In this document: piece after piece, positions 7,006 to 16,339 of the stretch
Position numbering within the stretch: position 1 is the first letter of the stretch
Layout: each line of letters opens with the position of its first letter
NCBI GenBank assembly: GCA_950022655.1
Contig: OX465590.1
Location: forward strand, 39,860,218 to 39,924,217
Length of the DNA: 64,000 nt
Direction: 5' to 3'
Source: Alentia gelatinosa
Taxonomy: Eukaryota; Annelida; Polychaeta; Phyllodocida; Polynoidae
Position numbers and translations under genes: made by a program
Notes under the pieces: generated by a model
Databases searched by the model: none
Told to the model about the DNA's origin: nothing
Seen by the model: the letters and a program-made list of their open reading frames with translations, nothing else

Positions 7006-8099
7006 GACCCCTGTTGTTTCAGCGGTTGAGGATCACTGGTGTGGAGCGAGTGTCCGGCGTGCGGCATCCGGTGTGTCGGGGGTGCGGATGTTTGGGCAGC
7101 ACTCTCATACCCGCCACCGTACATCAGCTTCCTGTTGCACGCGTGTATGGAGTGCGTGCACATCCGGCCAACGGAATCACAGAAGAAGCACACGTGAATC
7201 CATTTGATGTTACCGTCCTGGTGCCCGTTCCGTTGGCGGCACCCCCTCTCTGAGTTGTAAGCTCGGCAGGGGAGCTCCCGCCCCCCGGCCTTGCCGCCGT
7301 CGTGGCCGTTGGTCGTGGTGGTCGTAGCCGTCATAGCCAGGCGCACACGTTCATCCTGGATCCGCACGTGATCCGACCAGTAAATCCGCCCAGCCTCGAC
7401 TTGGTCGAATACAAAGTCGGACCAACGGCGGACCCCGGCCCACGGTCGAGACTGCGCATCCACCGATACTTGTGAGAGATGCCTGTACATATCCCTCCTG
7501 TGTTCCTCGGGGACCGCTCTGTGGTCCTCCATCATCACGAGGAACGCACTGACGTATTCCATAGGTCCGAGGGTGCCCCTGACCTCGAGTTTCTGCGCGA
7601 GGGTGTACAGACCCTCGCGCTCAACATACATATACGGCTTCAAAATACTTTTAGAATGAAAGTCAGTAGTACTCTTACCGGCCGTACGGTCGTGGGGCAT
7701 GGCCTCTCGGTCTATCTCTCGCTGCAGGTGATGTTCCGGTAGGTAACGGTCACGGAGGGCCCGTGGGGCGGGGAGGCGCGAGGCCTGGTCCTCGGCCCAT
7801 TCCCGCGTCCGATCCTCAGCCGGGGAGCGTGCCTCGCGCACGGTCGGCGGGTGATGAGAGACCCGGCTGGGCGACCGTTGTCTGGACATCGCTGCTAGGG
7901 TGGCCATCATGGTGTCCATCTTCGCCTCCAGTGCGGTCATACGAGACGTCTTGACCGTTGATCCTCGTTCCGAGACGGATTCAATCTGATCGTTTGCCGC
8001 CTCGCTCCCTCTCGGCGTTCCATCCGACTGTACCTGAACAGAAACCTCCGGTGCCCTCGAGGTGCTGGCCACGGGAGTATTTCTTGTCGTGGGACCCAT
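6975..8099 (-). CDS. Gag-like protein (ORF1) of the Ngaro-like element
   Basis: 374 residues starting at ATG 8099, the first codon of the open frame after a 91-nt leader downstream of A1. Such ORF1 proteins are thought to bind the element RNA. The N-terminal 100 residues are Ser/Thr/Arg-rich and probably disordered, with a short possible helix at 53-75 (MTALEAKMDTMMATLAAMS). A conserved-looking central block spans about 145-255. A cysteine/histidine cluster near the C-terminus has Cys278, Cys287, His302, Cys304, Cys307, Cys314, His316, His319 and Cys321. Its spacing resembles the C...GC...HVC..C...H...C cluster of DIRS/Ngaro ORF1 proteins rather than a retroviral CCHC knuckle. The gene ends in TGA at 6977-6975, seven codons after the slippery heptamer, and overlaps the RT frame. 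Confidence 0.85.
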   Translation of the reverse strand: MGPTTRNTPVASTSRAPEVSVQVQSDGTPRGSEAANDQIESVSERGSTVKTSRMTALEAKMDTMMATLAAMSRQRSPSRVSHHPPTVREARSPAEDRTREWAEDQASRLPAPRALRDRYLPEHHLQREIDREAMPHDRTAGKSTTDFHSKSILKPYMYVEREGLYTLAQKLEVRGTLGPMEYVSAFLVMMEDHRAVPEEHRRDMYRHLSQVSVDAQSRPWAGVRRWSDFVFDQVEAGRIYWSDHVRIQDERVRLAMTATTTTTNGHDGGKAGGRELPCRAYNSERGCRQRNGHQDGNIKWIHVCFFCDSVGRMCTHSIHACNRKLMYGGGYESAAQTSAPPTHRMPHAGHSLHTSDPQPLKQQGSKNGPDASRE

Positions 8100-8190
8100 T
8101 CTCCTATAGTCGTAGAGGTACTTTCACGTGTGTATGGTGTGCTGGCCTATACTCGTGGAGTATGAGGCTGCGAGCACGTGGCCAAGAATA

Positions 8191-8388
8191 ACGAAAAAGT
8201 ACTGTAGTACGTGTGTACTGCAGGGAGGTTGAAGGAGAAGTGAGGCCGGGGTCCGGACCGGGCTGTACCACGTGACCTCGTGGTGGGTGAGAAAGCCGCG
8301 AGGGGGCAGGAGGGGCGCCCGGGAGGCGCGGTAGAGGGGGACACCGGAGGTGGCAATGACTCCCCCTGAGCAGAGCCCATGAGAATAC
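8191..8388 (-). repeat. A1 terminal direct repeat of the Ngaro-like element
   Basis: A 198-bp repeat identical by eye to 3463-3660, forming the 5' end of the element; promoter or leader function is likely but not visible as a motif. Small self-complementary blocks occur (GTACTGTAGTAC and GTACGTGTGTAC). The outer edge GAGAATAC joins target DNA AATTTAGACGGG directly. Confidence 0.9.
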
Positions 8389-8414
8389 AATTTAGACGGG
8401 CTTGGTAGGATAAA
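8389..8414 (+). mobile_element. Family B MITE, right part
   Basis: AATTTAGACGGG..GGTAGGATAAA is the continuation of 3016-3149 after the Ngaro insertion. It ends in the inverted terminal TAGGATAAA. Confidence 0.8.
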
Positions 8415-8418
8415 TTCT

Positions 8419-8562
8419 AAACCAAACTCGAGTTAGTTGTGTTATGTTCATCGCACTCCGGCAAGATCGTGTATTACTGCTCTCGGCTTTGCCTCGCGCA
8501 GTAATACGCGATCTTGCCATCATGCGATAAACAACAACACGACTAACTCTTGTTTGGTTTCT
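8419..8562. repeat. Long palindrome with CTCGGCTTTGCCTCG loop
   Basis: The arms run AAACCAAACTCGAGTTAGT...GGCAAGATCGTGTATTACTG and back. The centre is CTCGGCTTTGCCTCG at 8482-8496. The same palindrome follows the intact B copy at 30998-31158, so B plus palindrome forms one larger unit. Confidence 0.75.
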
Positions 8563-8604
8563 CCATAATCTTTAACCTAACCCTAGCCCTACACTTTATC
8601 TCAC
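8563..8604. other. Short spacer with telomere-like bases
   Basis: Contains TAACCTAACCCTAGCCCTAC; nothing else is recognised. Confidence 0.4.
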
Positions 8605-8738
8605 CCCTGGTATCTTTTTCCCATAAACCTTACATTGTGAACCTGTACTCAACGGCCATGGAGTATTGTAGAAAAATATTCAATGGGGGATGATGCCACA
8701 CAATTTAAACCAATTAGCCATAATGGGGTGAGATAAAA
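8605..8738 (+). mobile_element. Short family A MITE
   Basis: It starts TTATCTCACCCCTGGTATCT with ATAAACCTTACATTGTGAAC and ends GGGGTGAGATAAAA, so both terminal inverted repeats are present. The CAATGGGGGATGATG block relates it to 1800-2093 and 63669-63930. Confidence 0.7.
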
Positions 8739-8740
8739 CA

Positions 8741-8863
8741 TGAACTGCACTCGACCCATAGCCACTGATAATATGCCATTCATTTTGATTTGCTACATAA
8801 TCTCACTCCGCAACCAAAACTCATGGCGTATTGTCAGTGGCTATGGATCTCGATGCAGTTCCT
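8741..8863. repeat. Imperfect palindrome
   Basis: GAACTGCACTCGACCCATAG...CACTGATAATATGCC is returned by GGCGTATTGTCAGTGGCTAT...GATGCAGTTCC. A hairpin of about 120 bp; non-coding. Confidence 0.6.
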
Positions 8864-8876
8864 TACTAGTCTCTAC

Positions 8877-9018
8877 CATAACCCTAACCTTACCCTATCT
8901 CTAAACCTACTCTATCCCTACACTATCCCTATCTCTATTCCTAACTCTACCCTACCCTATCCCTATCCCTATCCCTATCCTTATTCCTAACTCTACCCTA
9001 TCCCTGACCTAACCCTCA
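8877..9018 (+). repeat. Degenerate telomere-like tract
   Basis: Irregular CCCTAACC, CCCTATCC and CCCTAYC units over about 140 bp. Related to the CCCTAA telomere repeat on this strand but much diverged; an interstitial tract, not a chromosome end. Confidence 0.6.
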
Positions 9019-9245
9019 CCCAAATACGCCTATCGGGAGCTATTTGGAAGACGACCTGATTCGTGTTGCTCTGCCATGATCCAATCGGTGAACGGTGCTC
9101 TATGGCTACGATTAGCTACTGATAGGCTGCAATAGGCTATAAAAGATACAACATGTTGGATCTTATCGTGAGTTCTACGTATGGCGTACCCAATTGTAGC
9201 CTATCGGTATCCAATTGTGGGCTATCATAGAGTCAATCATTGAAA
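9019..9245. repeat. Foldback repeat with TAGGCTACGA-type arms
   Basis: Contains GATCCAATCGGTGAACG, the small palindrome CCAACATG.. / ACAACATGTTGG and CCAATTGTAGCCTATCGG, in a style shared with 30400-30640 (CCAACATGTTGG, AGCCTATCG). Probably a diverged MITE; the ends are not certain. Confidence 0.45.
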
Positions 9246-9261
9246 CATGGTCCACTGTATG

Positions 9262-9358
9262 TCAAGCGTGGCATATACATATTTTATGGTATATCCGTGG
9301 CATACAGTCACACCGTGTTAAGTCGATGGAGATTTGTATGAGAGGTGGGATAATATGT
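9262..9358 (-). repeat. Family B short derivative
   Basis: Matches 24591-24690 (ATTTTATGGYATA..CGTGGCATACAGTCACACC..TGTTAAGTC.ATGGAGATTTGTATG) and ends at a diverged GGTGGGATAA terminus. The long-form B copy lies next to it. Confidence 0.55.
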
Positions 9359-9359
9359 A

Positions 9360-9670
9360 TTATCCTACCCCTAATATAAAATCCCATAGACTTAACAATG
9401 AGTTTCTCTGTGCCATGCTGACTGGCATACAGAGTTTTATATGACACTAGTGGCATACAGAATTGTTATCACGGAATATTCCAAAATCGAGGAGACGGGG
9501 TAGGATAAAATCAAAACCTGATTCGTTTTCATCATGGCCACTGCATTCCACTACTGATGTTTTCGCTCTGGACTTCACTCGGCTTCACCTCATGAAATTA
9601 CTATGCCAAATTCCAATTCTGGCATATGGTAGCCAAGATTAAAACTGATCCGGTTTTACGATAGTATGTA
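9360..9670 (+). mobile_element. Family B (long form) palindromic MITE, copy 2
   Basis: Same block order as 1503-1795: TTATCCTACCCCTAATATAA, CTGGCATACAGAG, GACACTAGTGGCATACAG, GAGGAGACGGGGTAGGATAA, and a palindrome centred on CTCGGCTTCACCTCA (9578-9592). Non-coding. Confidence 0.7.
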
Positions 9671-9951
9671 TCATATTCTCTTCGGGCCGAATTTACAGAG
9701 CCTGCATTGCATTTAAAGGGTTAGCCCCATTCAGTGCGCAGAGCAGTTGAGTAAAAGAAAATTCTGTAAAAAAAAAACATTCAGGAAAAATTCATGCAGA
9801 ATTTGATTGTTGTTGATCACTGTTGATTGCTTGGCTCTGGATCGGATTGCAGGAATTCACGCATGACTCGGCACACAGTTCTCAGAGTCCAATCACTGTG
9901 TTTTACCAGCTTCCACCGAGGTGGACTTGTCGATTGAATTGATATTTCTTA
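9671..9951. other. Unassigned spacer
   Basis: AT-rich, with no recognised feature; contains an A9 run near 9769. Confidence 0.35.
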
Positions 9952-10259
9952 AGGCCCATTTCCATTGGCCCATTTCCCATCACAGATCTACAGTCAGGAA
10001 CCACCGACGGACTTTTGGCACTGTGGACCCAATATCGGTCAATGGAAACAACCAAACTTGTGAAATGCCCCACAACTTTTTGTGCTTAGATTATGCAATG
10101 TGGCACCACCCACCACTGACTGAGAGCTAGGTCACTGAGTGAAATCTACTAACCTCGGCGATTTTTCTATACCGACACAGAGTCAGTGGCACCACCGACA
10201 GACTTTCTGTGTAACTCAAAAAGTCTAGGCAACCTTCATCGGCCAATGGAAACGGGCCT
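9952..10259. mobile_element. Family V MITE
   Basis: Terminal inverted repeats AGGCCCATTTCCATTGGCC and GGCCAATGGAAACGGGCCT, flanked by TA on both sides as in Tc1/mariner-type non-autonomous elements. Relatives are at 16215-16335, 41700-41879 and 54880-54960. Confidence 0.65.
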
Positions 10260-10963
10260 TAATCAAGGGGAAAATGGACTTGTATGCAATCGCCAGAGAA
10301 GTTTAGGTATTCTTCCTTGAATGCAGTCAGTGAGTAGCATAAGTACAATCACGTGTATGTCCTTTTATAATGATCAATATGAGTAATCCACCAACCTTCG
10401 ATTAGGCTATAGAAAAAATGCTGGGTGCATTGTAAGAAAATTCAGTAAAATATACTACCGTAAACGTGGACGGTTCTAAAGTTTCATACCGTATATTTGG
10501 TATTAAACTGAGATCGTATTCATTACCATAAACCACCCAATCTACGATCGGTTTGCAGTATGAAACTGTAAATATTGGATAAACCTAGAACAATTCTAAC
10601 AACAACAATAAATTAAAGTATAGTGAATAAAATCCAGAAGTTCGTCGAAATGTGTAATAAATATTGATTTATCATCTGTAAAGATTCTACCATTTAAACC
10701 ATACTAGTTCTCAAGTTTTAATGACATGATTATTCAGAAGATTAAACACCAGCTTTATGAGAAATATTAAAACATAGTAAATAGGAATGACTTTATCCTA
10801 TAAAGTGCACCCTTGTAGAGTGTTATTCTGATGAGTGATAAAGTCTGCACTGATAACATCAGAGTAGAGAAAACTTAGATATGATTATTGATATTGATGA
10901 GCCAATATGCTGCCTGGTGTTGGTCACTATGATAGTAGTGACCACAAAATATTCACTATTGTA
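10260..10963. other. AT-rich unassigned stretch
   Basis: No gene was recognised. 10440-10560 has loosely self-complementary blocks (AGTTTCATACCGTATATTTGG against GTTTGCAGTATGAAACTG), perhaps an old foldback element. Confidence 0.35.
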
Positions 10964-10967
10964 TTAA

Positions 10968-11296
10968 CCCTTTAAGGACGGGTGCTTGTGGCCAAGGTAC
11001 ATCCTGGAGGACGGGTGCTGGTGGCACTTTATACAGCTAAAGGACGGGCACATAGGCGTTAAAAACACAATTCTATTGTTTAATCATGTGATATGATATA
11101 TAATCTTAGATATTTTATTTCTTTTGAATAGAAATATTAATAATCGTATCATACATACATTCTATGAAAATTTCATTAATGTTCCTCCATAATTTTTTGT
11201 TAAATACAATTTTGTAGATTTTTGAGAAATGATGCCTCAAGGCATCATTCGCCCTGGCCTGGGTGATGCCTAAAGGCATAATTCACCCTTAAAGGG
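10968..11296. mobile_element. piggyBac-like MITE (family M), copy 1
   Basis: 329 bp between TTAA (10964-10967) and TTAA (11297-11300). The termini are CCCTTTAAGG and CTTAAAGGG. TTAA target duplication with CCC..GGG ends is the signature of piggyBac-type elements. Near the right end are two short hairpins GATGCCTCAAGGCATC spaced 34 bp. Copies are at 35968, 42551 and 45645; the last is also 329 bp. Confidence 0.7.
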
Positions 11297-11300
11297 TTAA

Positions 11301-12130
11301 GATACTAAATATCTATCGCATAAAACATATCAAGATAACAAGATTTATGGTACATGCATATTAAAGGGTTGTTTGTATAATATATTTATGAAGATTTTCG
11401 CTTTCATATTTACAGGTTACAACAATTGTCAAATTACAGTTTATAACAGTTAAGATTTGTTTGTATCTGTTCCGGACACCACAAGGAAGAACGCCCTGCC
11501 AAGGGTGATTGTAATTGTTCGTATTAAAAAAAAAAAAAACAATATATAAAAGAATTACGGTCAGAAATATATAATGGTCACCCATAAGATTTACGGTATT
11601 TCCCTGGCACCTCAGTTGTCAGGGAAACCCGTAAAATTCCCAGGAAATTGTTAACTTAACAGTGTGGTGTTATCTTGACCCCATCACTGATTTAATACAC
11701 GAACCCTTGACAATTTCTGATGGAGTGCAAGGTGAGAAAAGAGGTCGGACGATTTCAGAACGTCAAGAAAAGAAGGCATGCTTGGTGTAAAAACATCAAG
11801 ACGTCACAGTCAATAAAGGCTGCGGGTCCTTTCAGAAATCTGATGCCACAGAAAAACCTACTGTTGTTAAATTTCTTAAAAATGGGAAGGGAGTAAAGTG
11901 GCAGACCCGGAACATCATAACCCTTAATTCATCACCTGATTGTTTGATTTTACACATTCTGAAAGCATTACGTTGGAGGTGTTTTGAAAAGCGATGTTTT
12001 TTAACATAAGCAGTAAAACAAGTGGAATACTCAAATCATTACTCTGATGCAGAAATCAGTCTTGGCACTTTCCTCCATGTCGGTGGTGTGACGGGCCTCT
12101 CTCCTTCTTTGGAAACATCTCTGAAGGGTA
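11301..12130. other. Unassigned spacer
   Basis: No supported gene or repeat family. An A13 run lies at 11527-11539. Short open frames show no domain. Confidence 0.35.
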
Positions 12131-12551
12131 AGGCCCGGCGTCCACCTAATAGGATATGGCTCCGATATGGTCTACGATGCACCTCCCGATAAAAAATCTA
12201 AATCGCGTCGGAAGGTCATCTAATATCGGGGCAGTTGACCACATCTCTGCGATTAGACACAGATAAAAACCCCATACAATGCATGGTGGATAAATCGGTA
12301 GGTCTAAATTTCTATCGTAGTAGGTGGACAGTGCAATATCGGAGACATATCGGGAAGGTGCAAAATCGTAGACATATGTCTAGACACCCCATTTCACCAT
12401 GCATCGTAAGGTTTTTTTTTCGTTGCCTAATCGCAGAAACGTGGTCAACTGCCCCGATATTAGGTTACCTTCTGACGCGATTTTGATTTTGTATCTGAAG
12501 GTGCATCGTAGACCATTTCGGAGCCATATCGTAGTAGTTGGACGCCAGGCC
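12131..12551. mobile_element. Family H foldback MITE, copy 1
   Basis: Ends AGGCCCGGCGTCCACCTA and TAGTTGGACGCCAGGCC are flanked by TA on both sides. The arms are rich in CGATATGG / CCATATCG blocks over most of the 420 bp. Copy 2 is at 23120-23396, a diverged right part at 31935-32273 and a lone end at 50969. Confidence 0.7.
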
Positions 12552-12673
12552 TAACATGGCGCCATTCATATTCGACCTGGACAGTGCAAACAAGAATTAC
12601 AACAAATTGATATCAAGGATTTTTCAGACAAACTTGATCAGCACCAAATAACTTTTTTCATTTACAAATCCTG
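12552..12673. other. Unassigned spacer
   Basis: No recognised feature. Confidence 0.3.
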
Positions 12674-12890
12674 GGACCCGTTAAATAATCTAGGATTGTA
12701 CATGTAGACCTTTTCTGTATGCCATAGAGACCCAGGAAAAATATGTGTCAACTTTATTCAACACTTATGAACGAGCATATGGACAGCTAAGACTATCTTA
12801 GCGAACAGAGTTAAATATCATCAAACGATAACCCTTGTACGAGGTATAGAAAAAGGTCTTCATGTACAATCTAGATTATTAAACGGGTCC
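12674..12890. mobile_element. Family C MITE, copy 2
   Basis: Left end GGACCCGTTAAATAATCTAG, right end CTAGATTATTAAACGGGTCC. Interior blocks GCCATAGAGACCCAGG and CAACTTTATTCAACACTTAT are as in other copies. Flanking trinucleotides are CTG and CGG, one change from a 3-bp duplication. Confidence 0.7.
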
Positions 12891-13189
12891 CGGGTTAGCT
12901 GGTTGAATATGTTTAGTTTATATGCTAATAGGCAATGGCATGATTCATTGTTTTACCCTTCAGTTGATTTTTCTAATGCTAATCCTAAAAACACCATGAT
13001 TTACCTTTTCTAATACAGTTGTCGAGGAAAACCTGTTTGGAAATGTCAGCAATAAAAGTGATCGATTACGATGGATGACTGAAAGTACAGGAGAAAATAA
13101 CCCCCAGCTACTTCGGAACAATTGCTCGGAACGTAATAATCTTTTACCTGTTCTTTGTGGCCCATATGACTTGCTCAGCTGGGTTATAC
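12891..13189. other. Unassigned spacer
   Basis: No recognised feature. Confidence 0.3.
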
Positions 13190-13207
13190 TGTATTAATAT
13201 AGCCGGA

Positions 13208-13516
13208 ACACCTCAGCAATAACAATCGATAATGAGAACGAGTGAAGCCAAGGAGAGAGGTATGGGAACATCCATGCACCCACAGCTTTCATGGCCTCTT
13301 GTAGGAATGTCAAAGGTGGGCCCATAGGCTAGCAAACATCTGTGATGGGGATGAAATGACATCAAACTTCTCAGCCCCTTACAGTGTGCGTTTGATACTG
13401 AATGCCAGCTTAACAACCAATTTGGCCTCTGGTCTTTGGGGAAGGTGGCCCTTCTCCAACGAGTATAGGCTCCTACCATCAAAGGCCAAGTGGGGTGCGG
13501 AGGGGGATGCTCCACG
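13208..13516. other. Low-copy part of the duplication unit
   Basis: Present in both units (17281-17580) and otherwise unmatched in the window. Open frames here (13213-13515 minus and its counterpart at 17147-17680) read through repeats and differ by frameshifts, so they are not accepted as genes. Confidence 0.45.
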
Positions 13517-13735
13517 TTTTGCGGATCGCAGAATAGCGACCTGAGGTTGAAACCGTTGCTCCAGATTCTTTGCGGTACGCATCATAGATATGTCGCAATC
13601 TATATTCAATTAAAGATCTAATGGATCTTTCGACTATGTCACTGAAAATGTGGTGTTGTAAAAAGTAGCGATGCAACATGAAAAAAAGACTACCACACGA
13701 CACGATTCAATATCACTGGAGCAACGCTTTTCCCA
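13517..13735. repeat. Family Y fragment
   Basis: GCGGATCGCAGAATAGCGAC, TATTCAATTAAAGATCTAAT and GGAGCAACGC are shared with the complete Y element at 28030-28575. A second copy is at 17590-17800 through the tandem duplication. Confidence 0.6.
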
Positions 13736-13779
13736 CATTTCTAGGAGCAAGGAACCCAAGTAGAGGGCAGGGAAGGAGA

Positions 13780-14039
13780 TAGTTTCGTGACAAAGGGTTA
13801 GACAGACATGAAAAGCGGCACCAATAATGCAAGCAAGAACGGACAAAAGGAAGTCACATTTCATAATGCATGTCACATCTATTGTCGCATGTTGTGTCAC
13901 AATGTTGATGTTGTGAACAGTGACACTACAGTGTTACTTGTGCCAGGGCTACTTGTGTTGTCACAAAACTAGTCAACCCCAATCTGTCTGTATGATGTCA
14001 CAGACGCCATCTAGACAAGTCACAGAACTAGTAAAACAG
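13780..14039. mobile_element. Family D MITE, variant form
   Basis: Contains TTAGACAGACATGAAAAG, ACTTGTGTTGTCACAAAACT and ends ACTAGTAAAACAG. The left terminus is lost here but is present in the duplicate (17862, GGGACCTGTTTCACTAGT). Its right end abuts the next D copy head-to-head. Confidence 0.6.
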
Positions 14040-14347
14040 GGACCTGTTTCACTAGTTCGGTGACATGTCTGTCACACCATACAGACATTGGGGTTGTCTA
14101 GTTTCATGACAACCCAAGTGGCTGCCCTTAGGAAAAGACAGACCCCAAACATAAGAATTAGACAAGTCTACACATAATGGACCTGCTTCACTAGTTTTGT
14201 GACAAAAGTATTAGACAGACATGAAAAGCAGCACCAACAGTGCAAGCAAAAACGGACAAAAAAAGTCTAATGTCTAGTTCTTATGAAACCAGACATACCA
14301 TCTAGACGCCATCTAGACATGTCACAAAACTAGTGAAACAGGTCCCA
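14040..14347 (+). mobile_element. Family D MITE
   Basis: Terminal inverted repeats GGACCTGTTTCACTAGTTCG and ACTAGTGAAACAGGTCC. Interior blocks are GGCTGCCCTTAGGAAAAGAC and GTCTAATGTCTAGTTCTTAT. CAG flanks both sides. Other copies are at 14890 (inverted), 18133, 18940, 26886 and 34540. Confidence 0.7.
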
Positions 14348-14889
14348 GGTCCCAGTTTGAGACCACGTGACCTTCTCCGATCATGTGACCTGATTTATTA
14401 CAGTCAAACAACGAGCGAACGTCACAGGGCTTGTTAGCTCGCGAGGAGGCCATTAGACTCCACAAAAGGTGCCACTAAATAGGCAATTCCCCTGACCGGA
14501 ACACAATCAATGTGAATTGACAACACTTGGGGCTTCATTAAGGTTATTTCCTCCCCACTACCAATGGAGTCAGACGTCTATTTGGATAATTCCAATAATG
14601 TTTGTCATGCCCTGGTTCTCCGCAAATATTAATTTGCCCCGGGCGTGAGGGAAACGGTGGGGACGGGTACTTGAGAGAAGGGGTTCTCTGGTGGAGAGTG
14701 TAGTGAAAAGAAGGGATCAAGCTCCTTGGTAGGAACAAGGGTGGCTTTGATAGTTGAAGCCACTCGGACCATGCTTCATTTCAGTCATGATTAGGTGGAC
14801 GTGCAGATTGATGTGGCTTCCAACACAATTAGGGAGTCAGTGGGAGGCCTTCAGATTCCAATCTGAGCTTCATGGCTGTGATTATAGAA
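14348..14889. other. Low-copy part of the duplication unit
   Basis: Shared with 18436-18960 and otherwise unmatched. No coding evidence: the 64-codon frame conserved in both units (14544-14738, 18637-18831 minus) has no domain and is best explained by recent duplication. Confidence 0.4.
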
Positions 14890-15220
14890 CTGGGACCTGT
14901 TTCACTAGTTTCGTGACATGTCTAGATGGTGTGACATGTCTAGATGGCGTCTAGATGGTGTGTCCGGTTTCATAAGAACTAGACATTAGACTTCATTTTG
15001 TCCGTTCTTGCTTGCATTGTTGGTGCCGCTTTTCATGTCTGTCTAACACTTTTGTCATGAAACTAGTGAAACAGGTCCATGACGTGTAGATTTGTCTAAA
15101 TCCTATGTTTGGGGTCTGTCTTTTCCTAAGGGCAGCTACTTGTGTTGTCACAAAACCAGACAACCCAATCTGTCTGTATGGTGTCACAGACATGTCACAA
15201 AACTAGTGAAACAGGTCCCA
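14890..15220 (-). mobile_element. Family D MITE, inverted copy
   Basis: Same blocks as 14040-14347 on the opposite strand, with TTTCATGTCTGTCTAACACT and GTCTGTCTTTTCCTAAGGGC. Unit 2 (18960-19165) lacks the first part, so it has suffered a deletion. Confidence 0.65.
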
Positions 15221-15436
15221 GGTGTTGTTGAAAATTCGACACCCCAGTGACGAACACGAACATCTTATTTCACTTCTGTTTATCAGTTCTTCCAGTGAAT
15301 AAAGCAGGTTAAAGCAAGATTGAACGTCCTCAAGTGAGTACAATGGTGAAATAATTACGATGGAGTATGTTAGTAGTGTCTACTGCCATAACTTACCAAC
15401 ACGTTTTGAAACCAACTTATTTATAAACAATAACCC
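15221..15436. other. Low-copy part of the duplication unit
   Basis: Shared with 19165-19396. Nothing recognised. Confidence 0.35.
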
Positions 15437-15857
15437 TTTTTAGAGCGTGCTTGCACGCGCTAAATACATCATCTAGAGGTTAGAGTCAGGGTTAGAGTCA
15501 GAGTTAGAGTGGTCACATTGAACTTTCAATGTGCTTCCAGAAAACTATCCCCTTACTATCTGTATGCTGTTCACTGTGATAGTGAGAACAGAGCAGGGAG
15601 CCAGTGTCTCAGGGTCTTAGAGGTGTGCCCAGCTGAACATGACCAATCACTCAAGACTGAAATACCTCATTGACCCACTGTTGCTTGATATGTTTTGATC
15701 CTTGACTCAGGCAGTTAGAGAAATGACAAGTTGACTGAGTGCAGGTGGGTTACAGAAAGCTATCCATTGGCTAAATCTGACTCAAACCTTTTAATTGTTA
15801 TTCATTTATAATTGCATGCTCATTCATCTGTGATGAACATACTTTTGGTTCCTAGTC
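15437..15857 (+). mobile_element. Family G repeat inserted in duplication unit 1
   Basis: About 420 bp beginning CCTTTTTAGAGCGTGCTTGC and ending CTTTTGGTTCCTAGT. The matching place in unit 2 (near 19396) is uninterrupted, so this is an insertion after the duplication. Further copies are at 29405-29800 (diverged) and 62222-62635. No clear terminal inverted repeat and no poly(A) tail are seen; the class is unknown. Confidence 0.65.
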
Positions 15858-16214
15858 TAAACAAAGGACATGCCTCAGAGTAAATTTCCCTCAAATGCAT
15901 AATCATACAGTAATTTATACTTATAAAACAATGTTTGGATATAGCTATGGTGTAGTTTGGCCAACGACTATAGCTATGATCCCTTCGGCGTCTAGCATTC
16001 TTTTGCTGTCTATAACCTTGTTTCCATAGGACTACGAAAACGGCGGATATATTTTTAGGTACCCTCTGTGGCGGCACTGACTGTATGTCAGTATCGGTGA
16101 GGGTGTATTGTATGCACTGTTTCTACTGCATTTTACAGGTACACACTGATTTTCTGTGGGGAAATCCGTCATTGGTGGCCTAGCTTCATAATCTATACCC
16201 AATTAATCTTTGAG
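15858..16214. other. Low-copy part of the duplication unit
   Basis: Shared with 19400-19790 (ATATAGCTATGGTGTAGTTTGG, GACTGTATGTCAGTATCGGT). No gene recognised. Confidence 0.4.
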
Positions 16215-16335
16215 TATTACCTGTAGTTCTAGTTTCCATTCATCGACCTGACAACAATGTACCCCCAAAAAATCTTTTGGTCGTTCCAGACTGCAGATCG
16301 GTACAGAACAATTGGCCAATGAAAATGGGCTTTAT
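16215..16335. mobile_element. Family V MITE remnant
   Basis: The right end ATTGGCCAATGAAAATGGGC matches the V terminus, and TTCCATTCATCGACCTGACA the left. Repeated at 19780-19885. Confidence 0.5.
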
Positions 16336-16339
16336 GTGT

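Larger units (their letters stand above)
3150..8388 (-). mobile_element. Ngaro-like tyrosine-recombinase retrotransposon, full length
   Basis: A complete 5.2-kb element on the minus strand. It has three long frames in the order gag, reverse transcriptase-RNase H, tyrosine recombinase. These lie between split direct repeats in the order A1 (8191-8388), ORFs, B1 (3661-3928), A2 (3463-3660), 45-bp linker, B2 (3150-3417). That arrangement is the hallmark of Ngaro and PAT-type elements of the DIRS order, which replicate through a circular DNA and integrate by site-specific recombination without target duplication. No integrase and no methyltransferase region is visible between RNase H and the recombinase, which favours Ngaro over PAT or DIRS. 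The 198-bp and 268-bp repeat pairs look identical by eye and all frames are open, so the copy is young and possibly active. GC content is clearly higher than in the flanks. The insertion site is a family B MITE. Confidence 0.9.

Noticed and set aside
4134..7954. Plus-strand open frames across the retrotransposon
   Set aside because: Shadows of the GC-rich minus-strand genes; no domains or consistent codon pattern.
13213..13515. Duplicated protein gene (100 codons here, 177 codons at 17147-17680)
   Set aside because: The two units differ by frame-changing indels, and the longer frame only arises through a G run and MITE sequence.
14544..14738. 64-codon frame conserved in both duplication units
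   Set aside because: Conservation follows from recent duplication, and neighbouring non-coding DNA is equally conserved.
15437..15857. SINE with tRNA-derived head
   Set aside because: No convincing A and B boxes and no A-rich or short-repeat tail could be seen.
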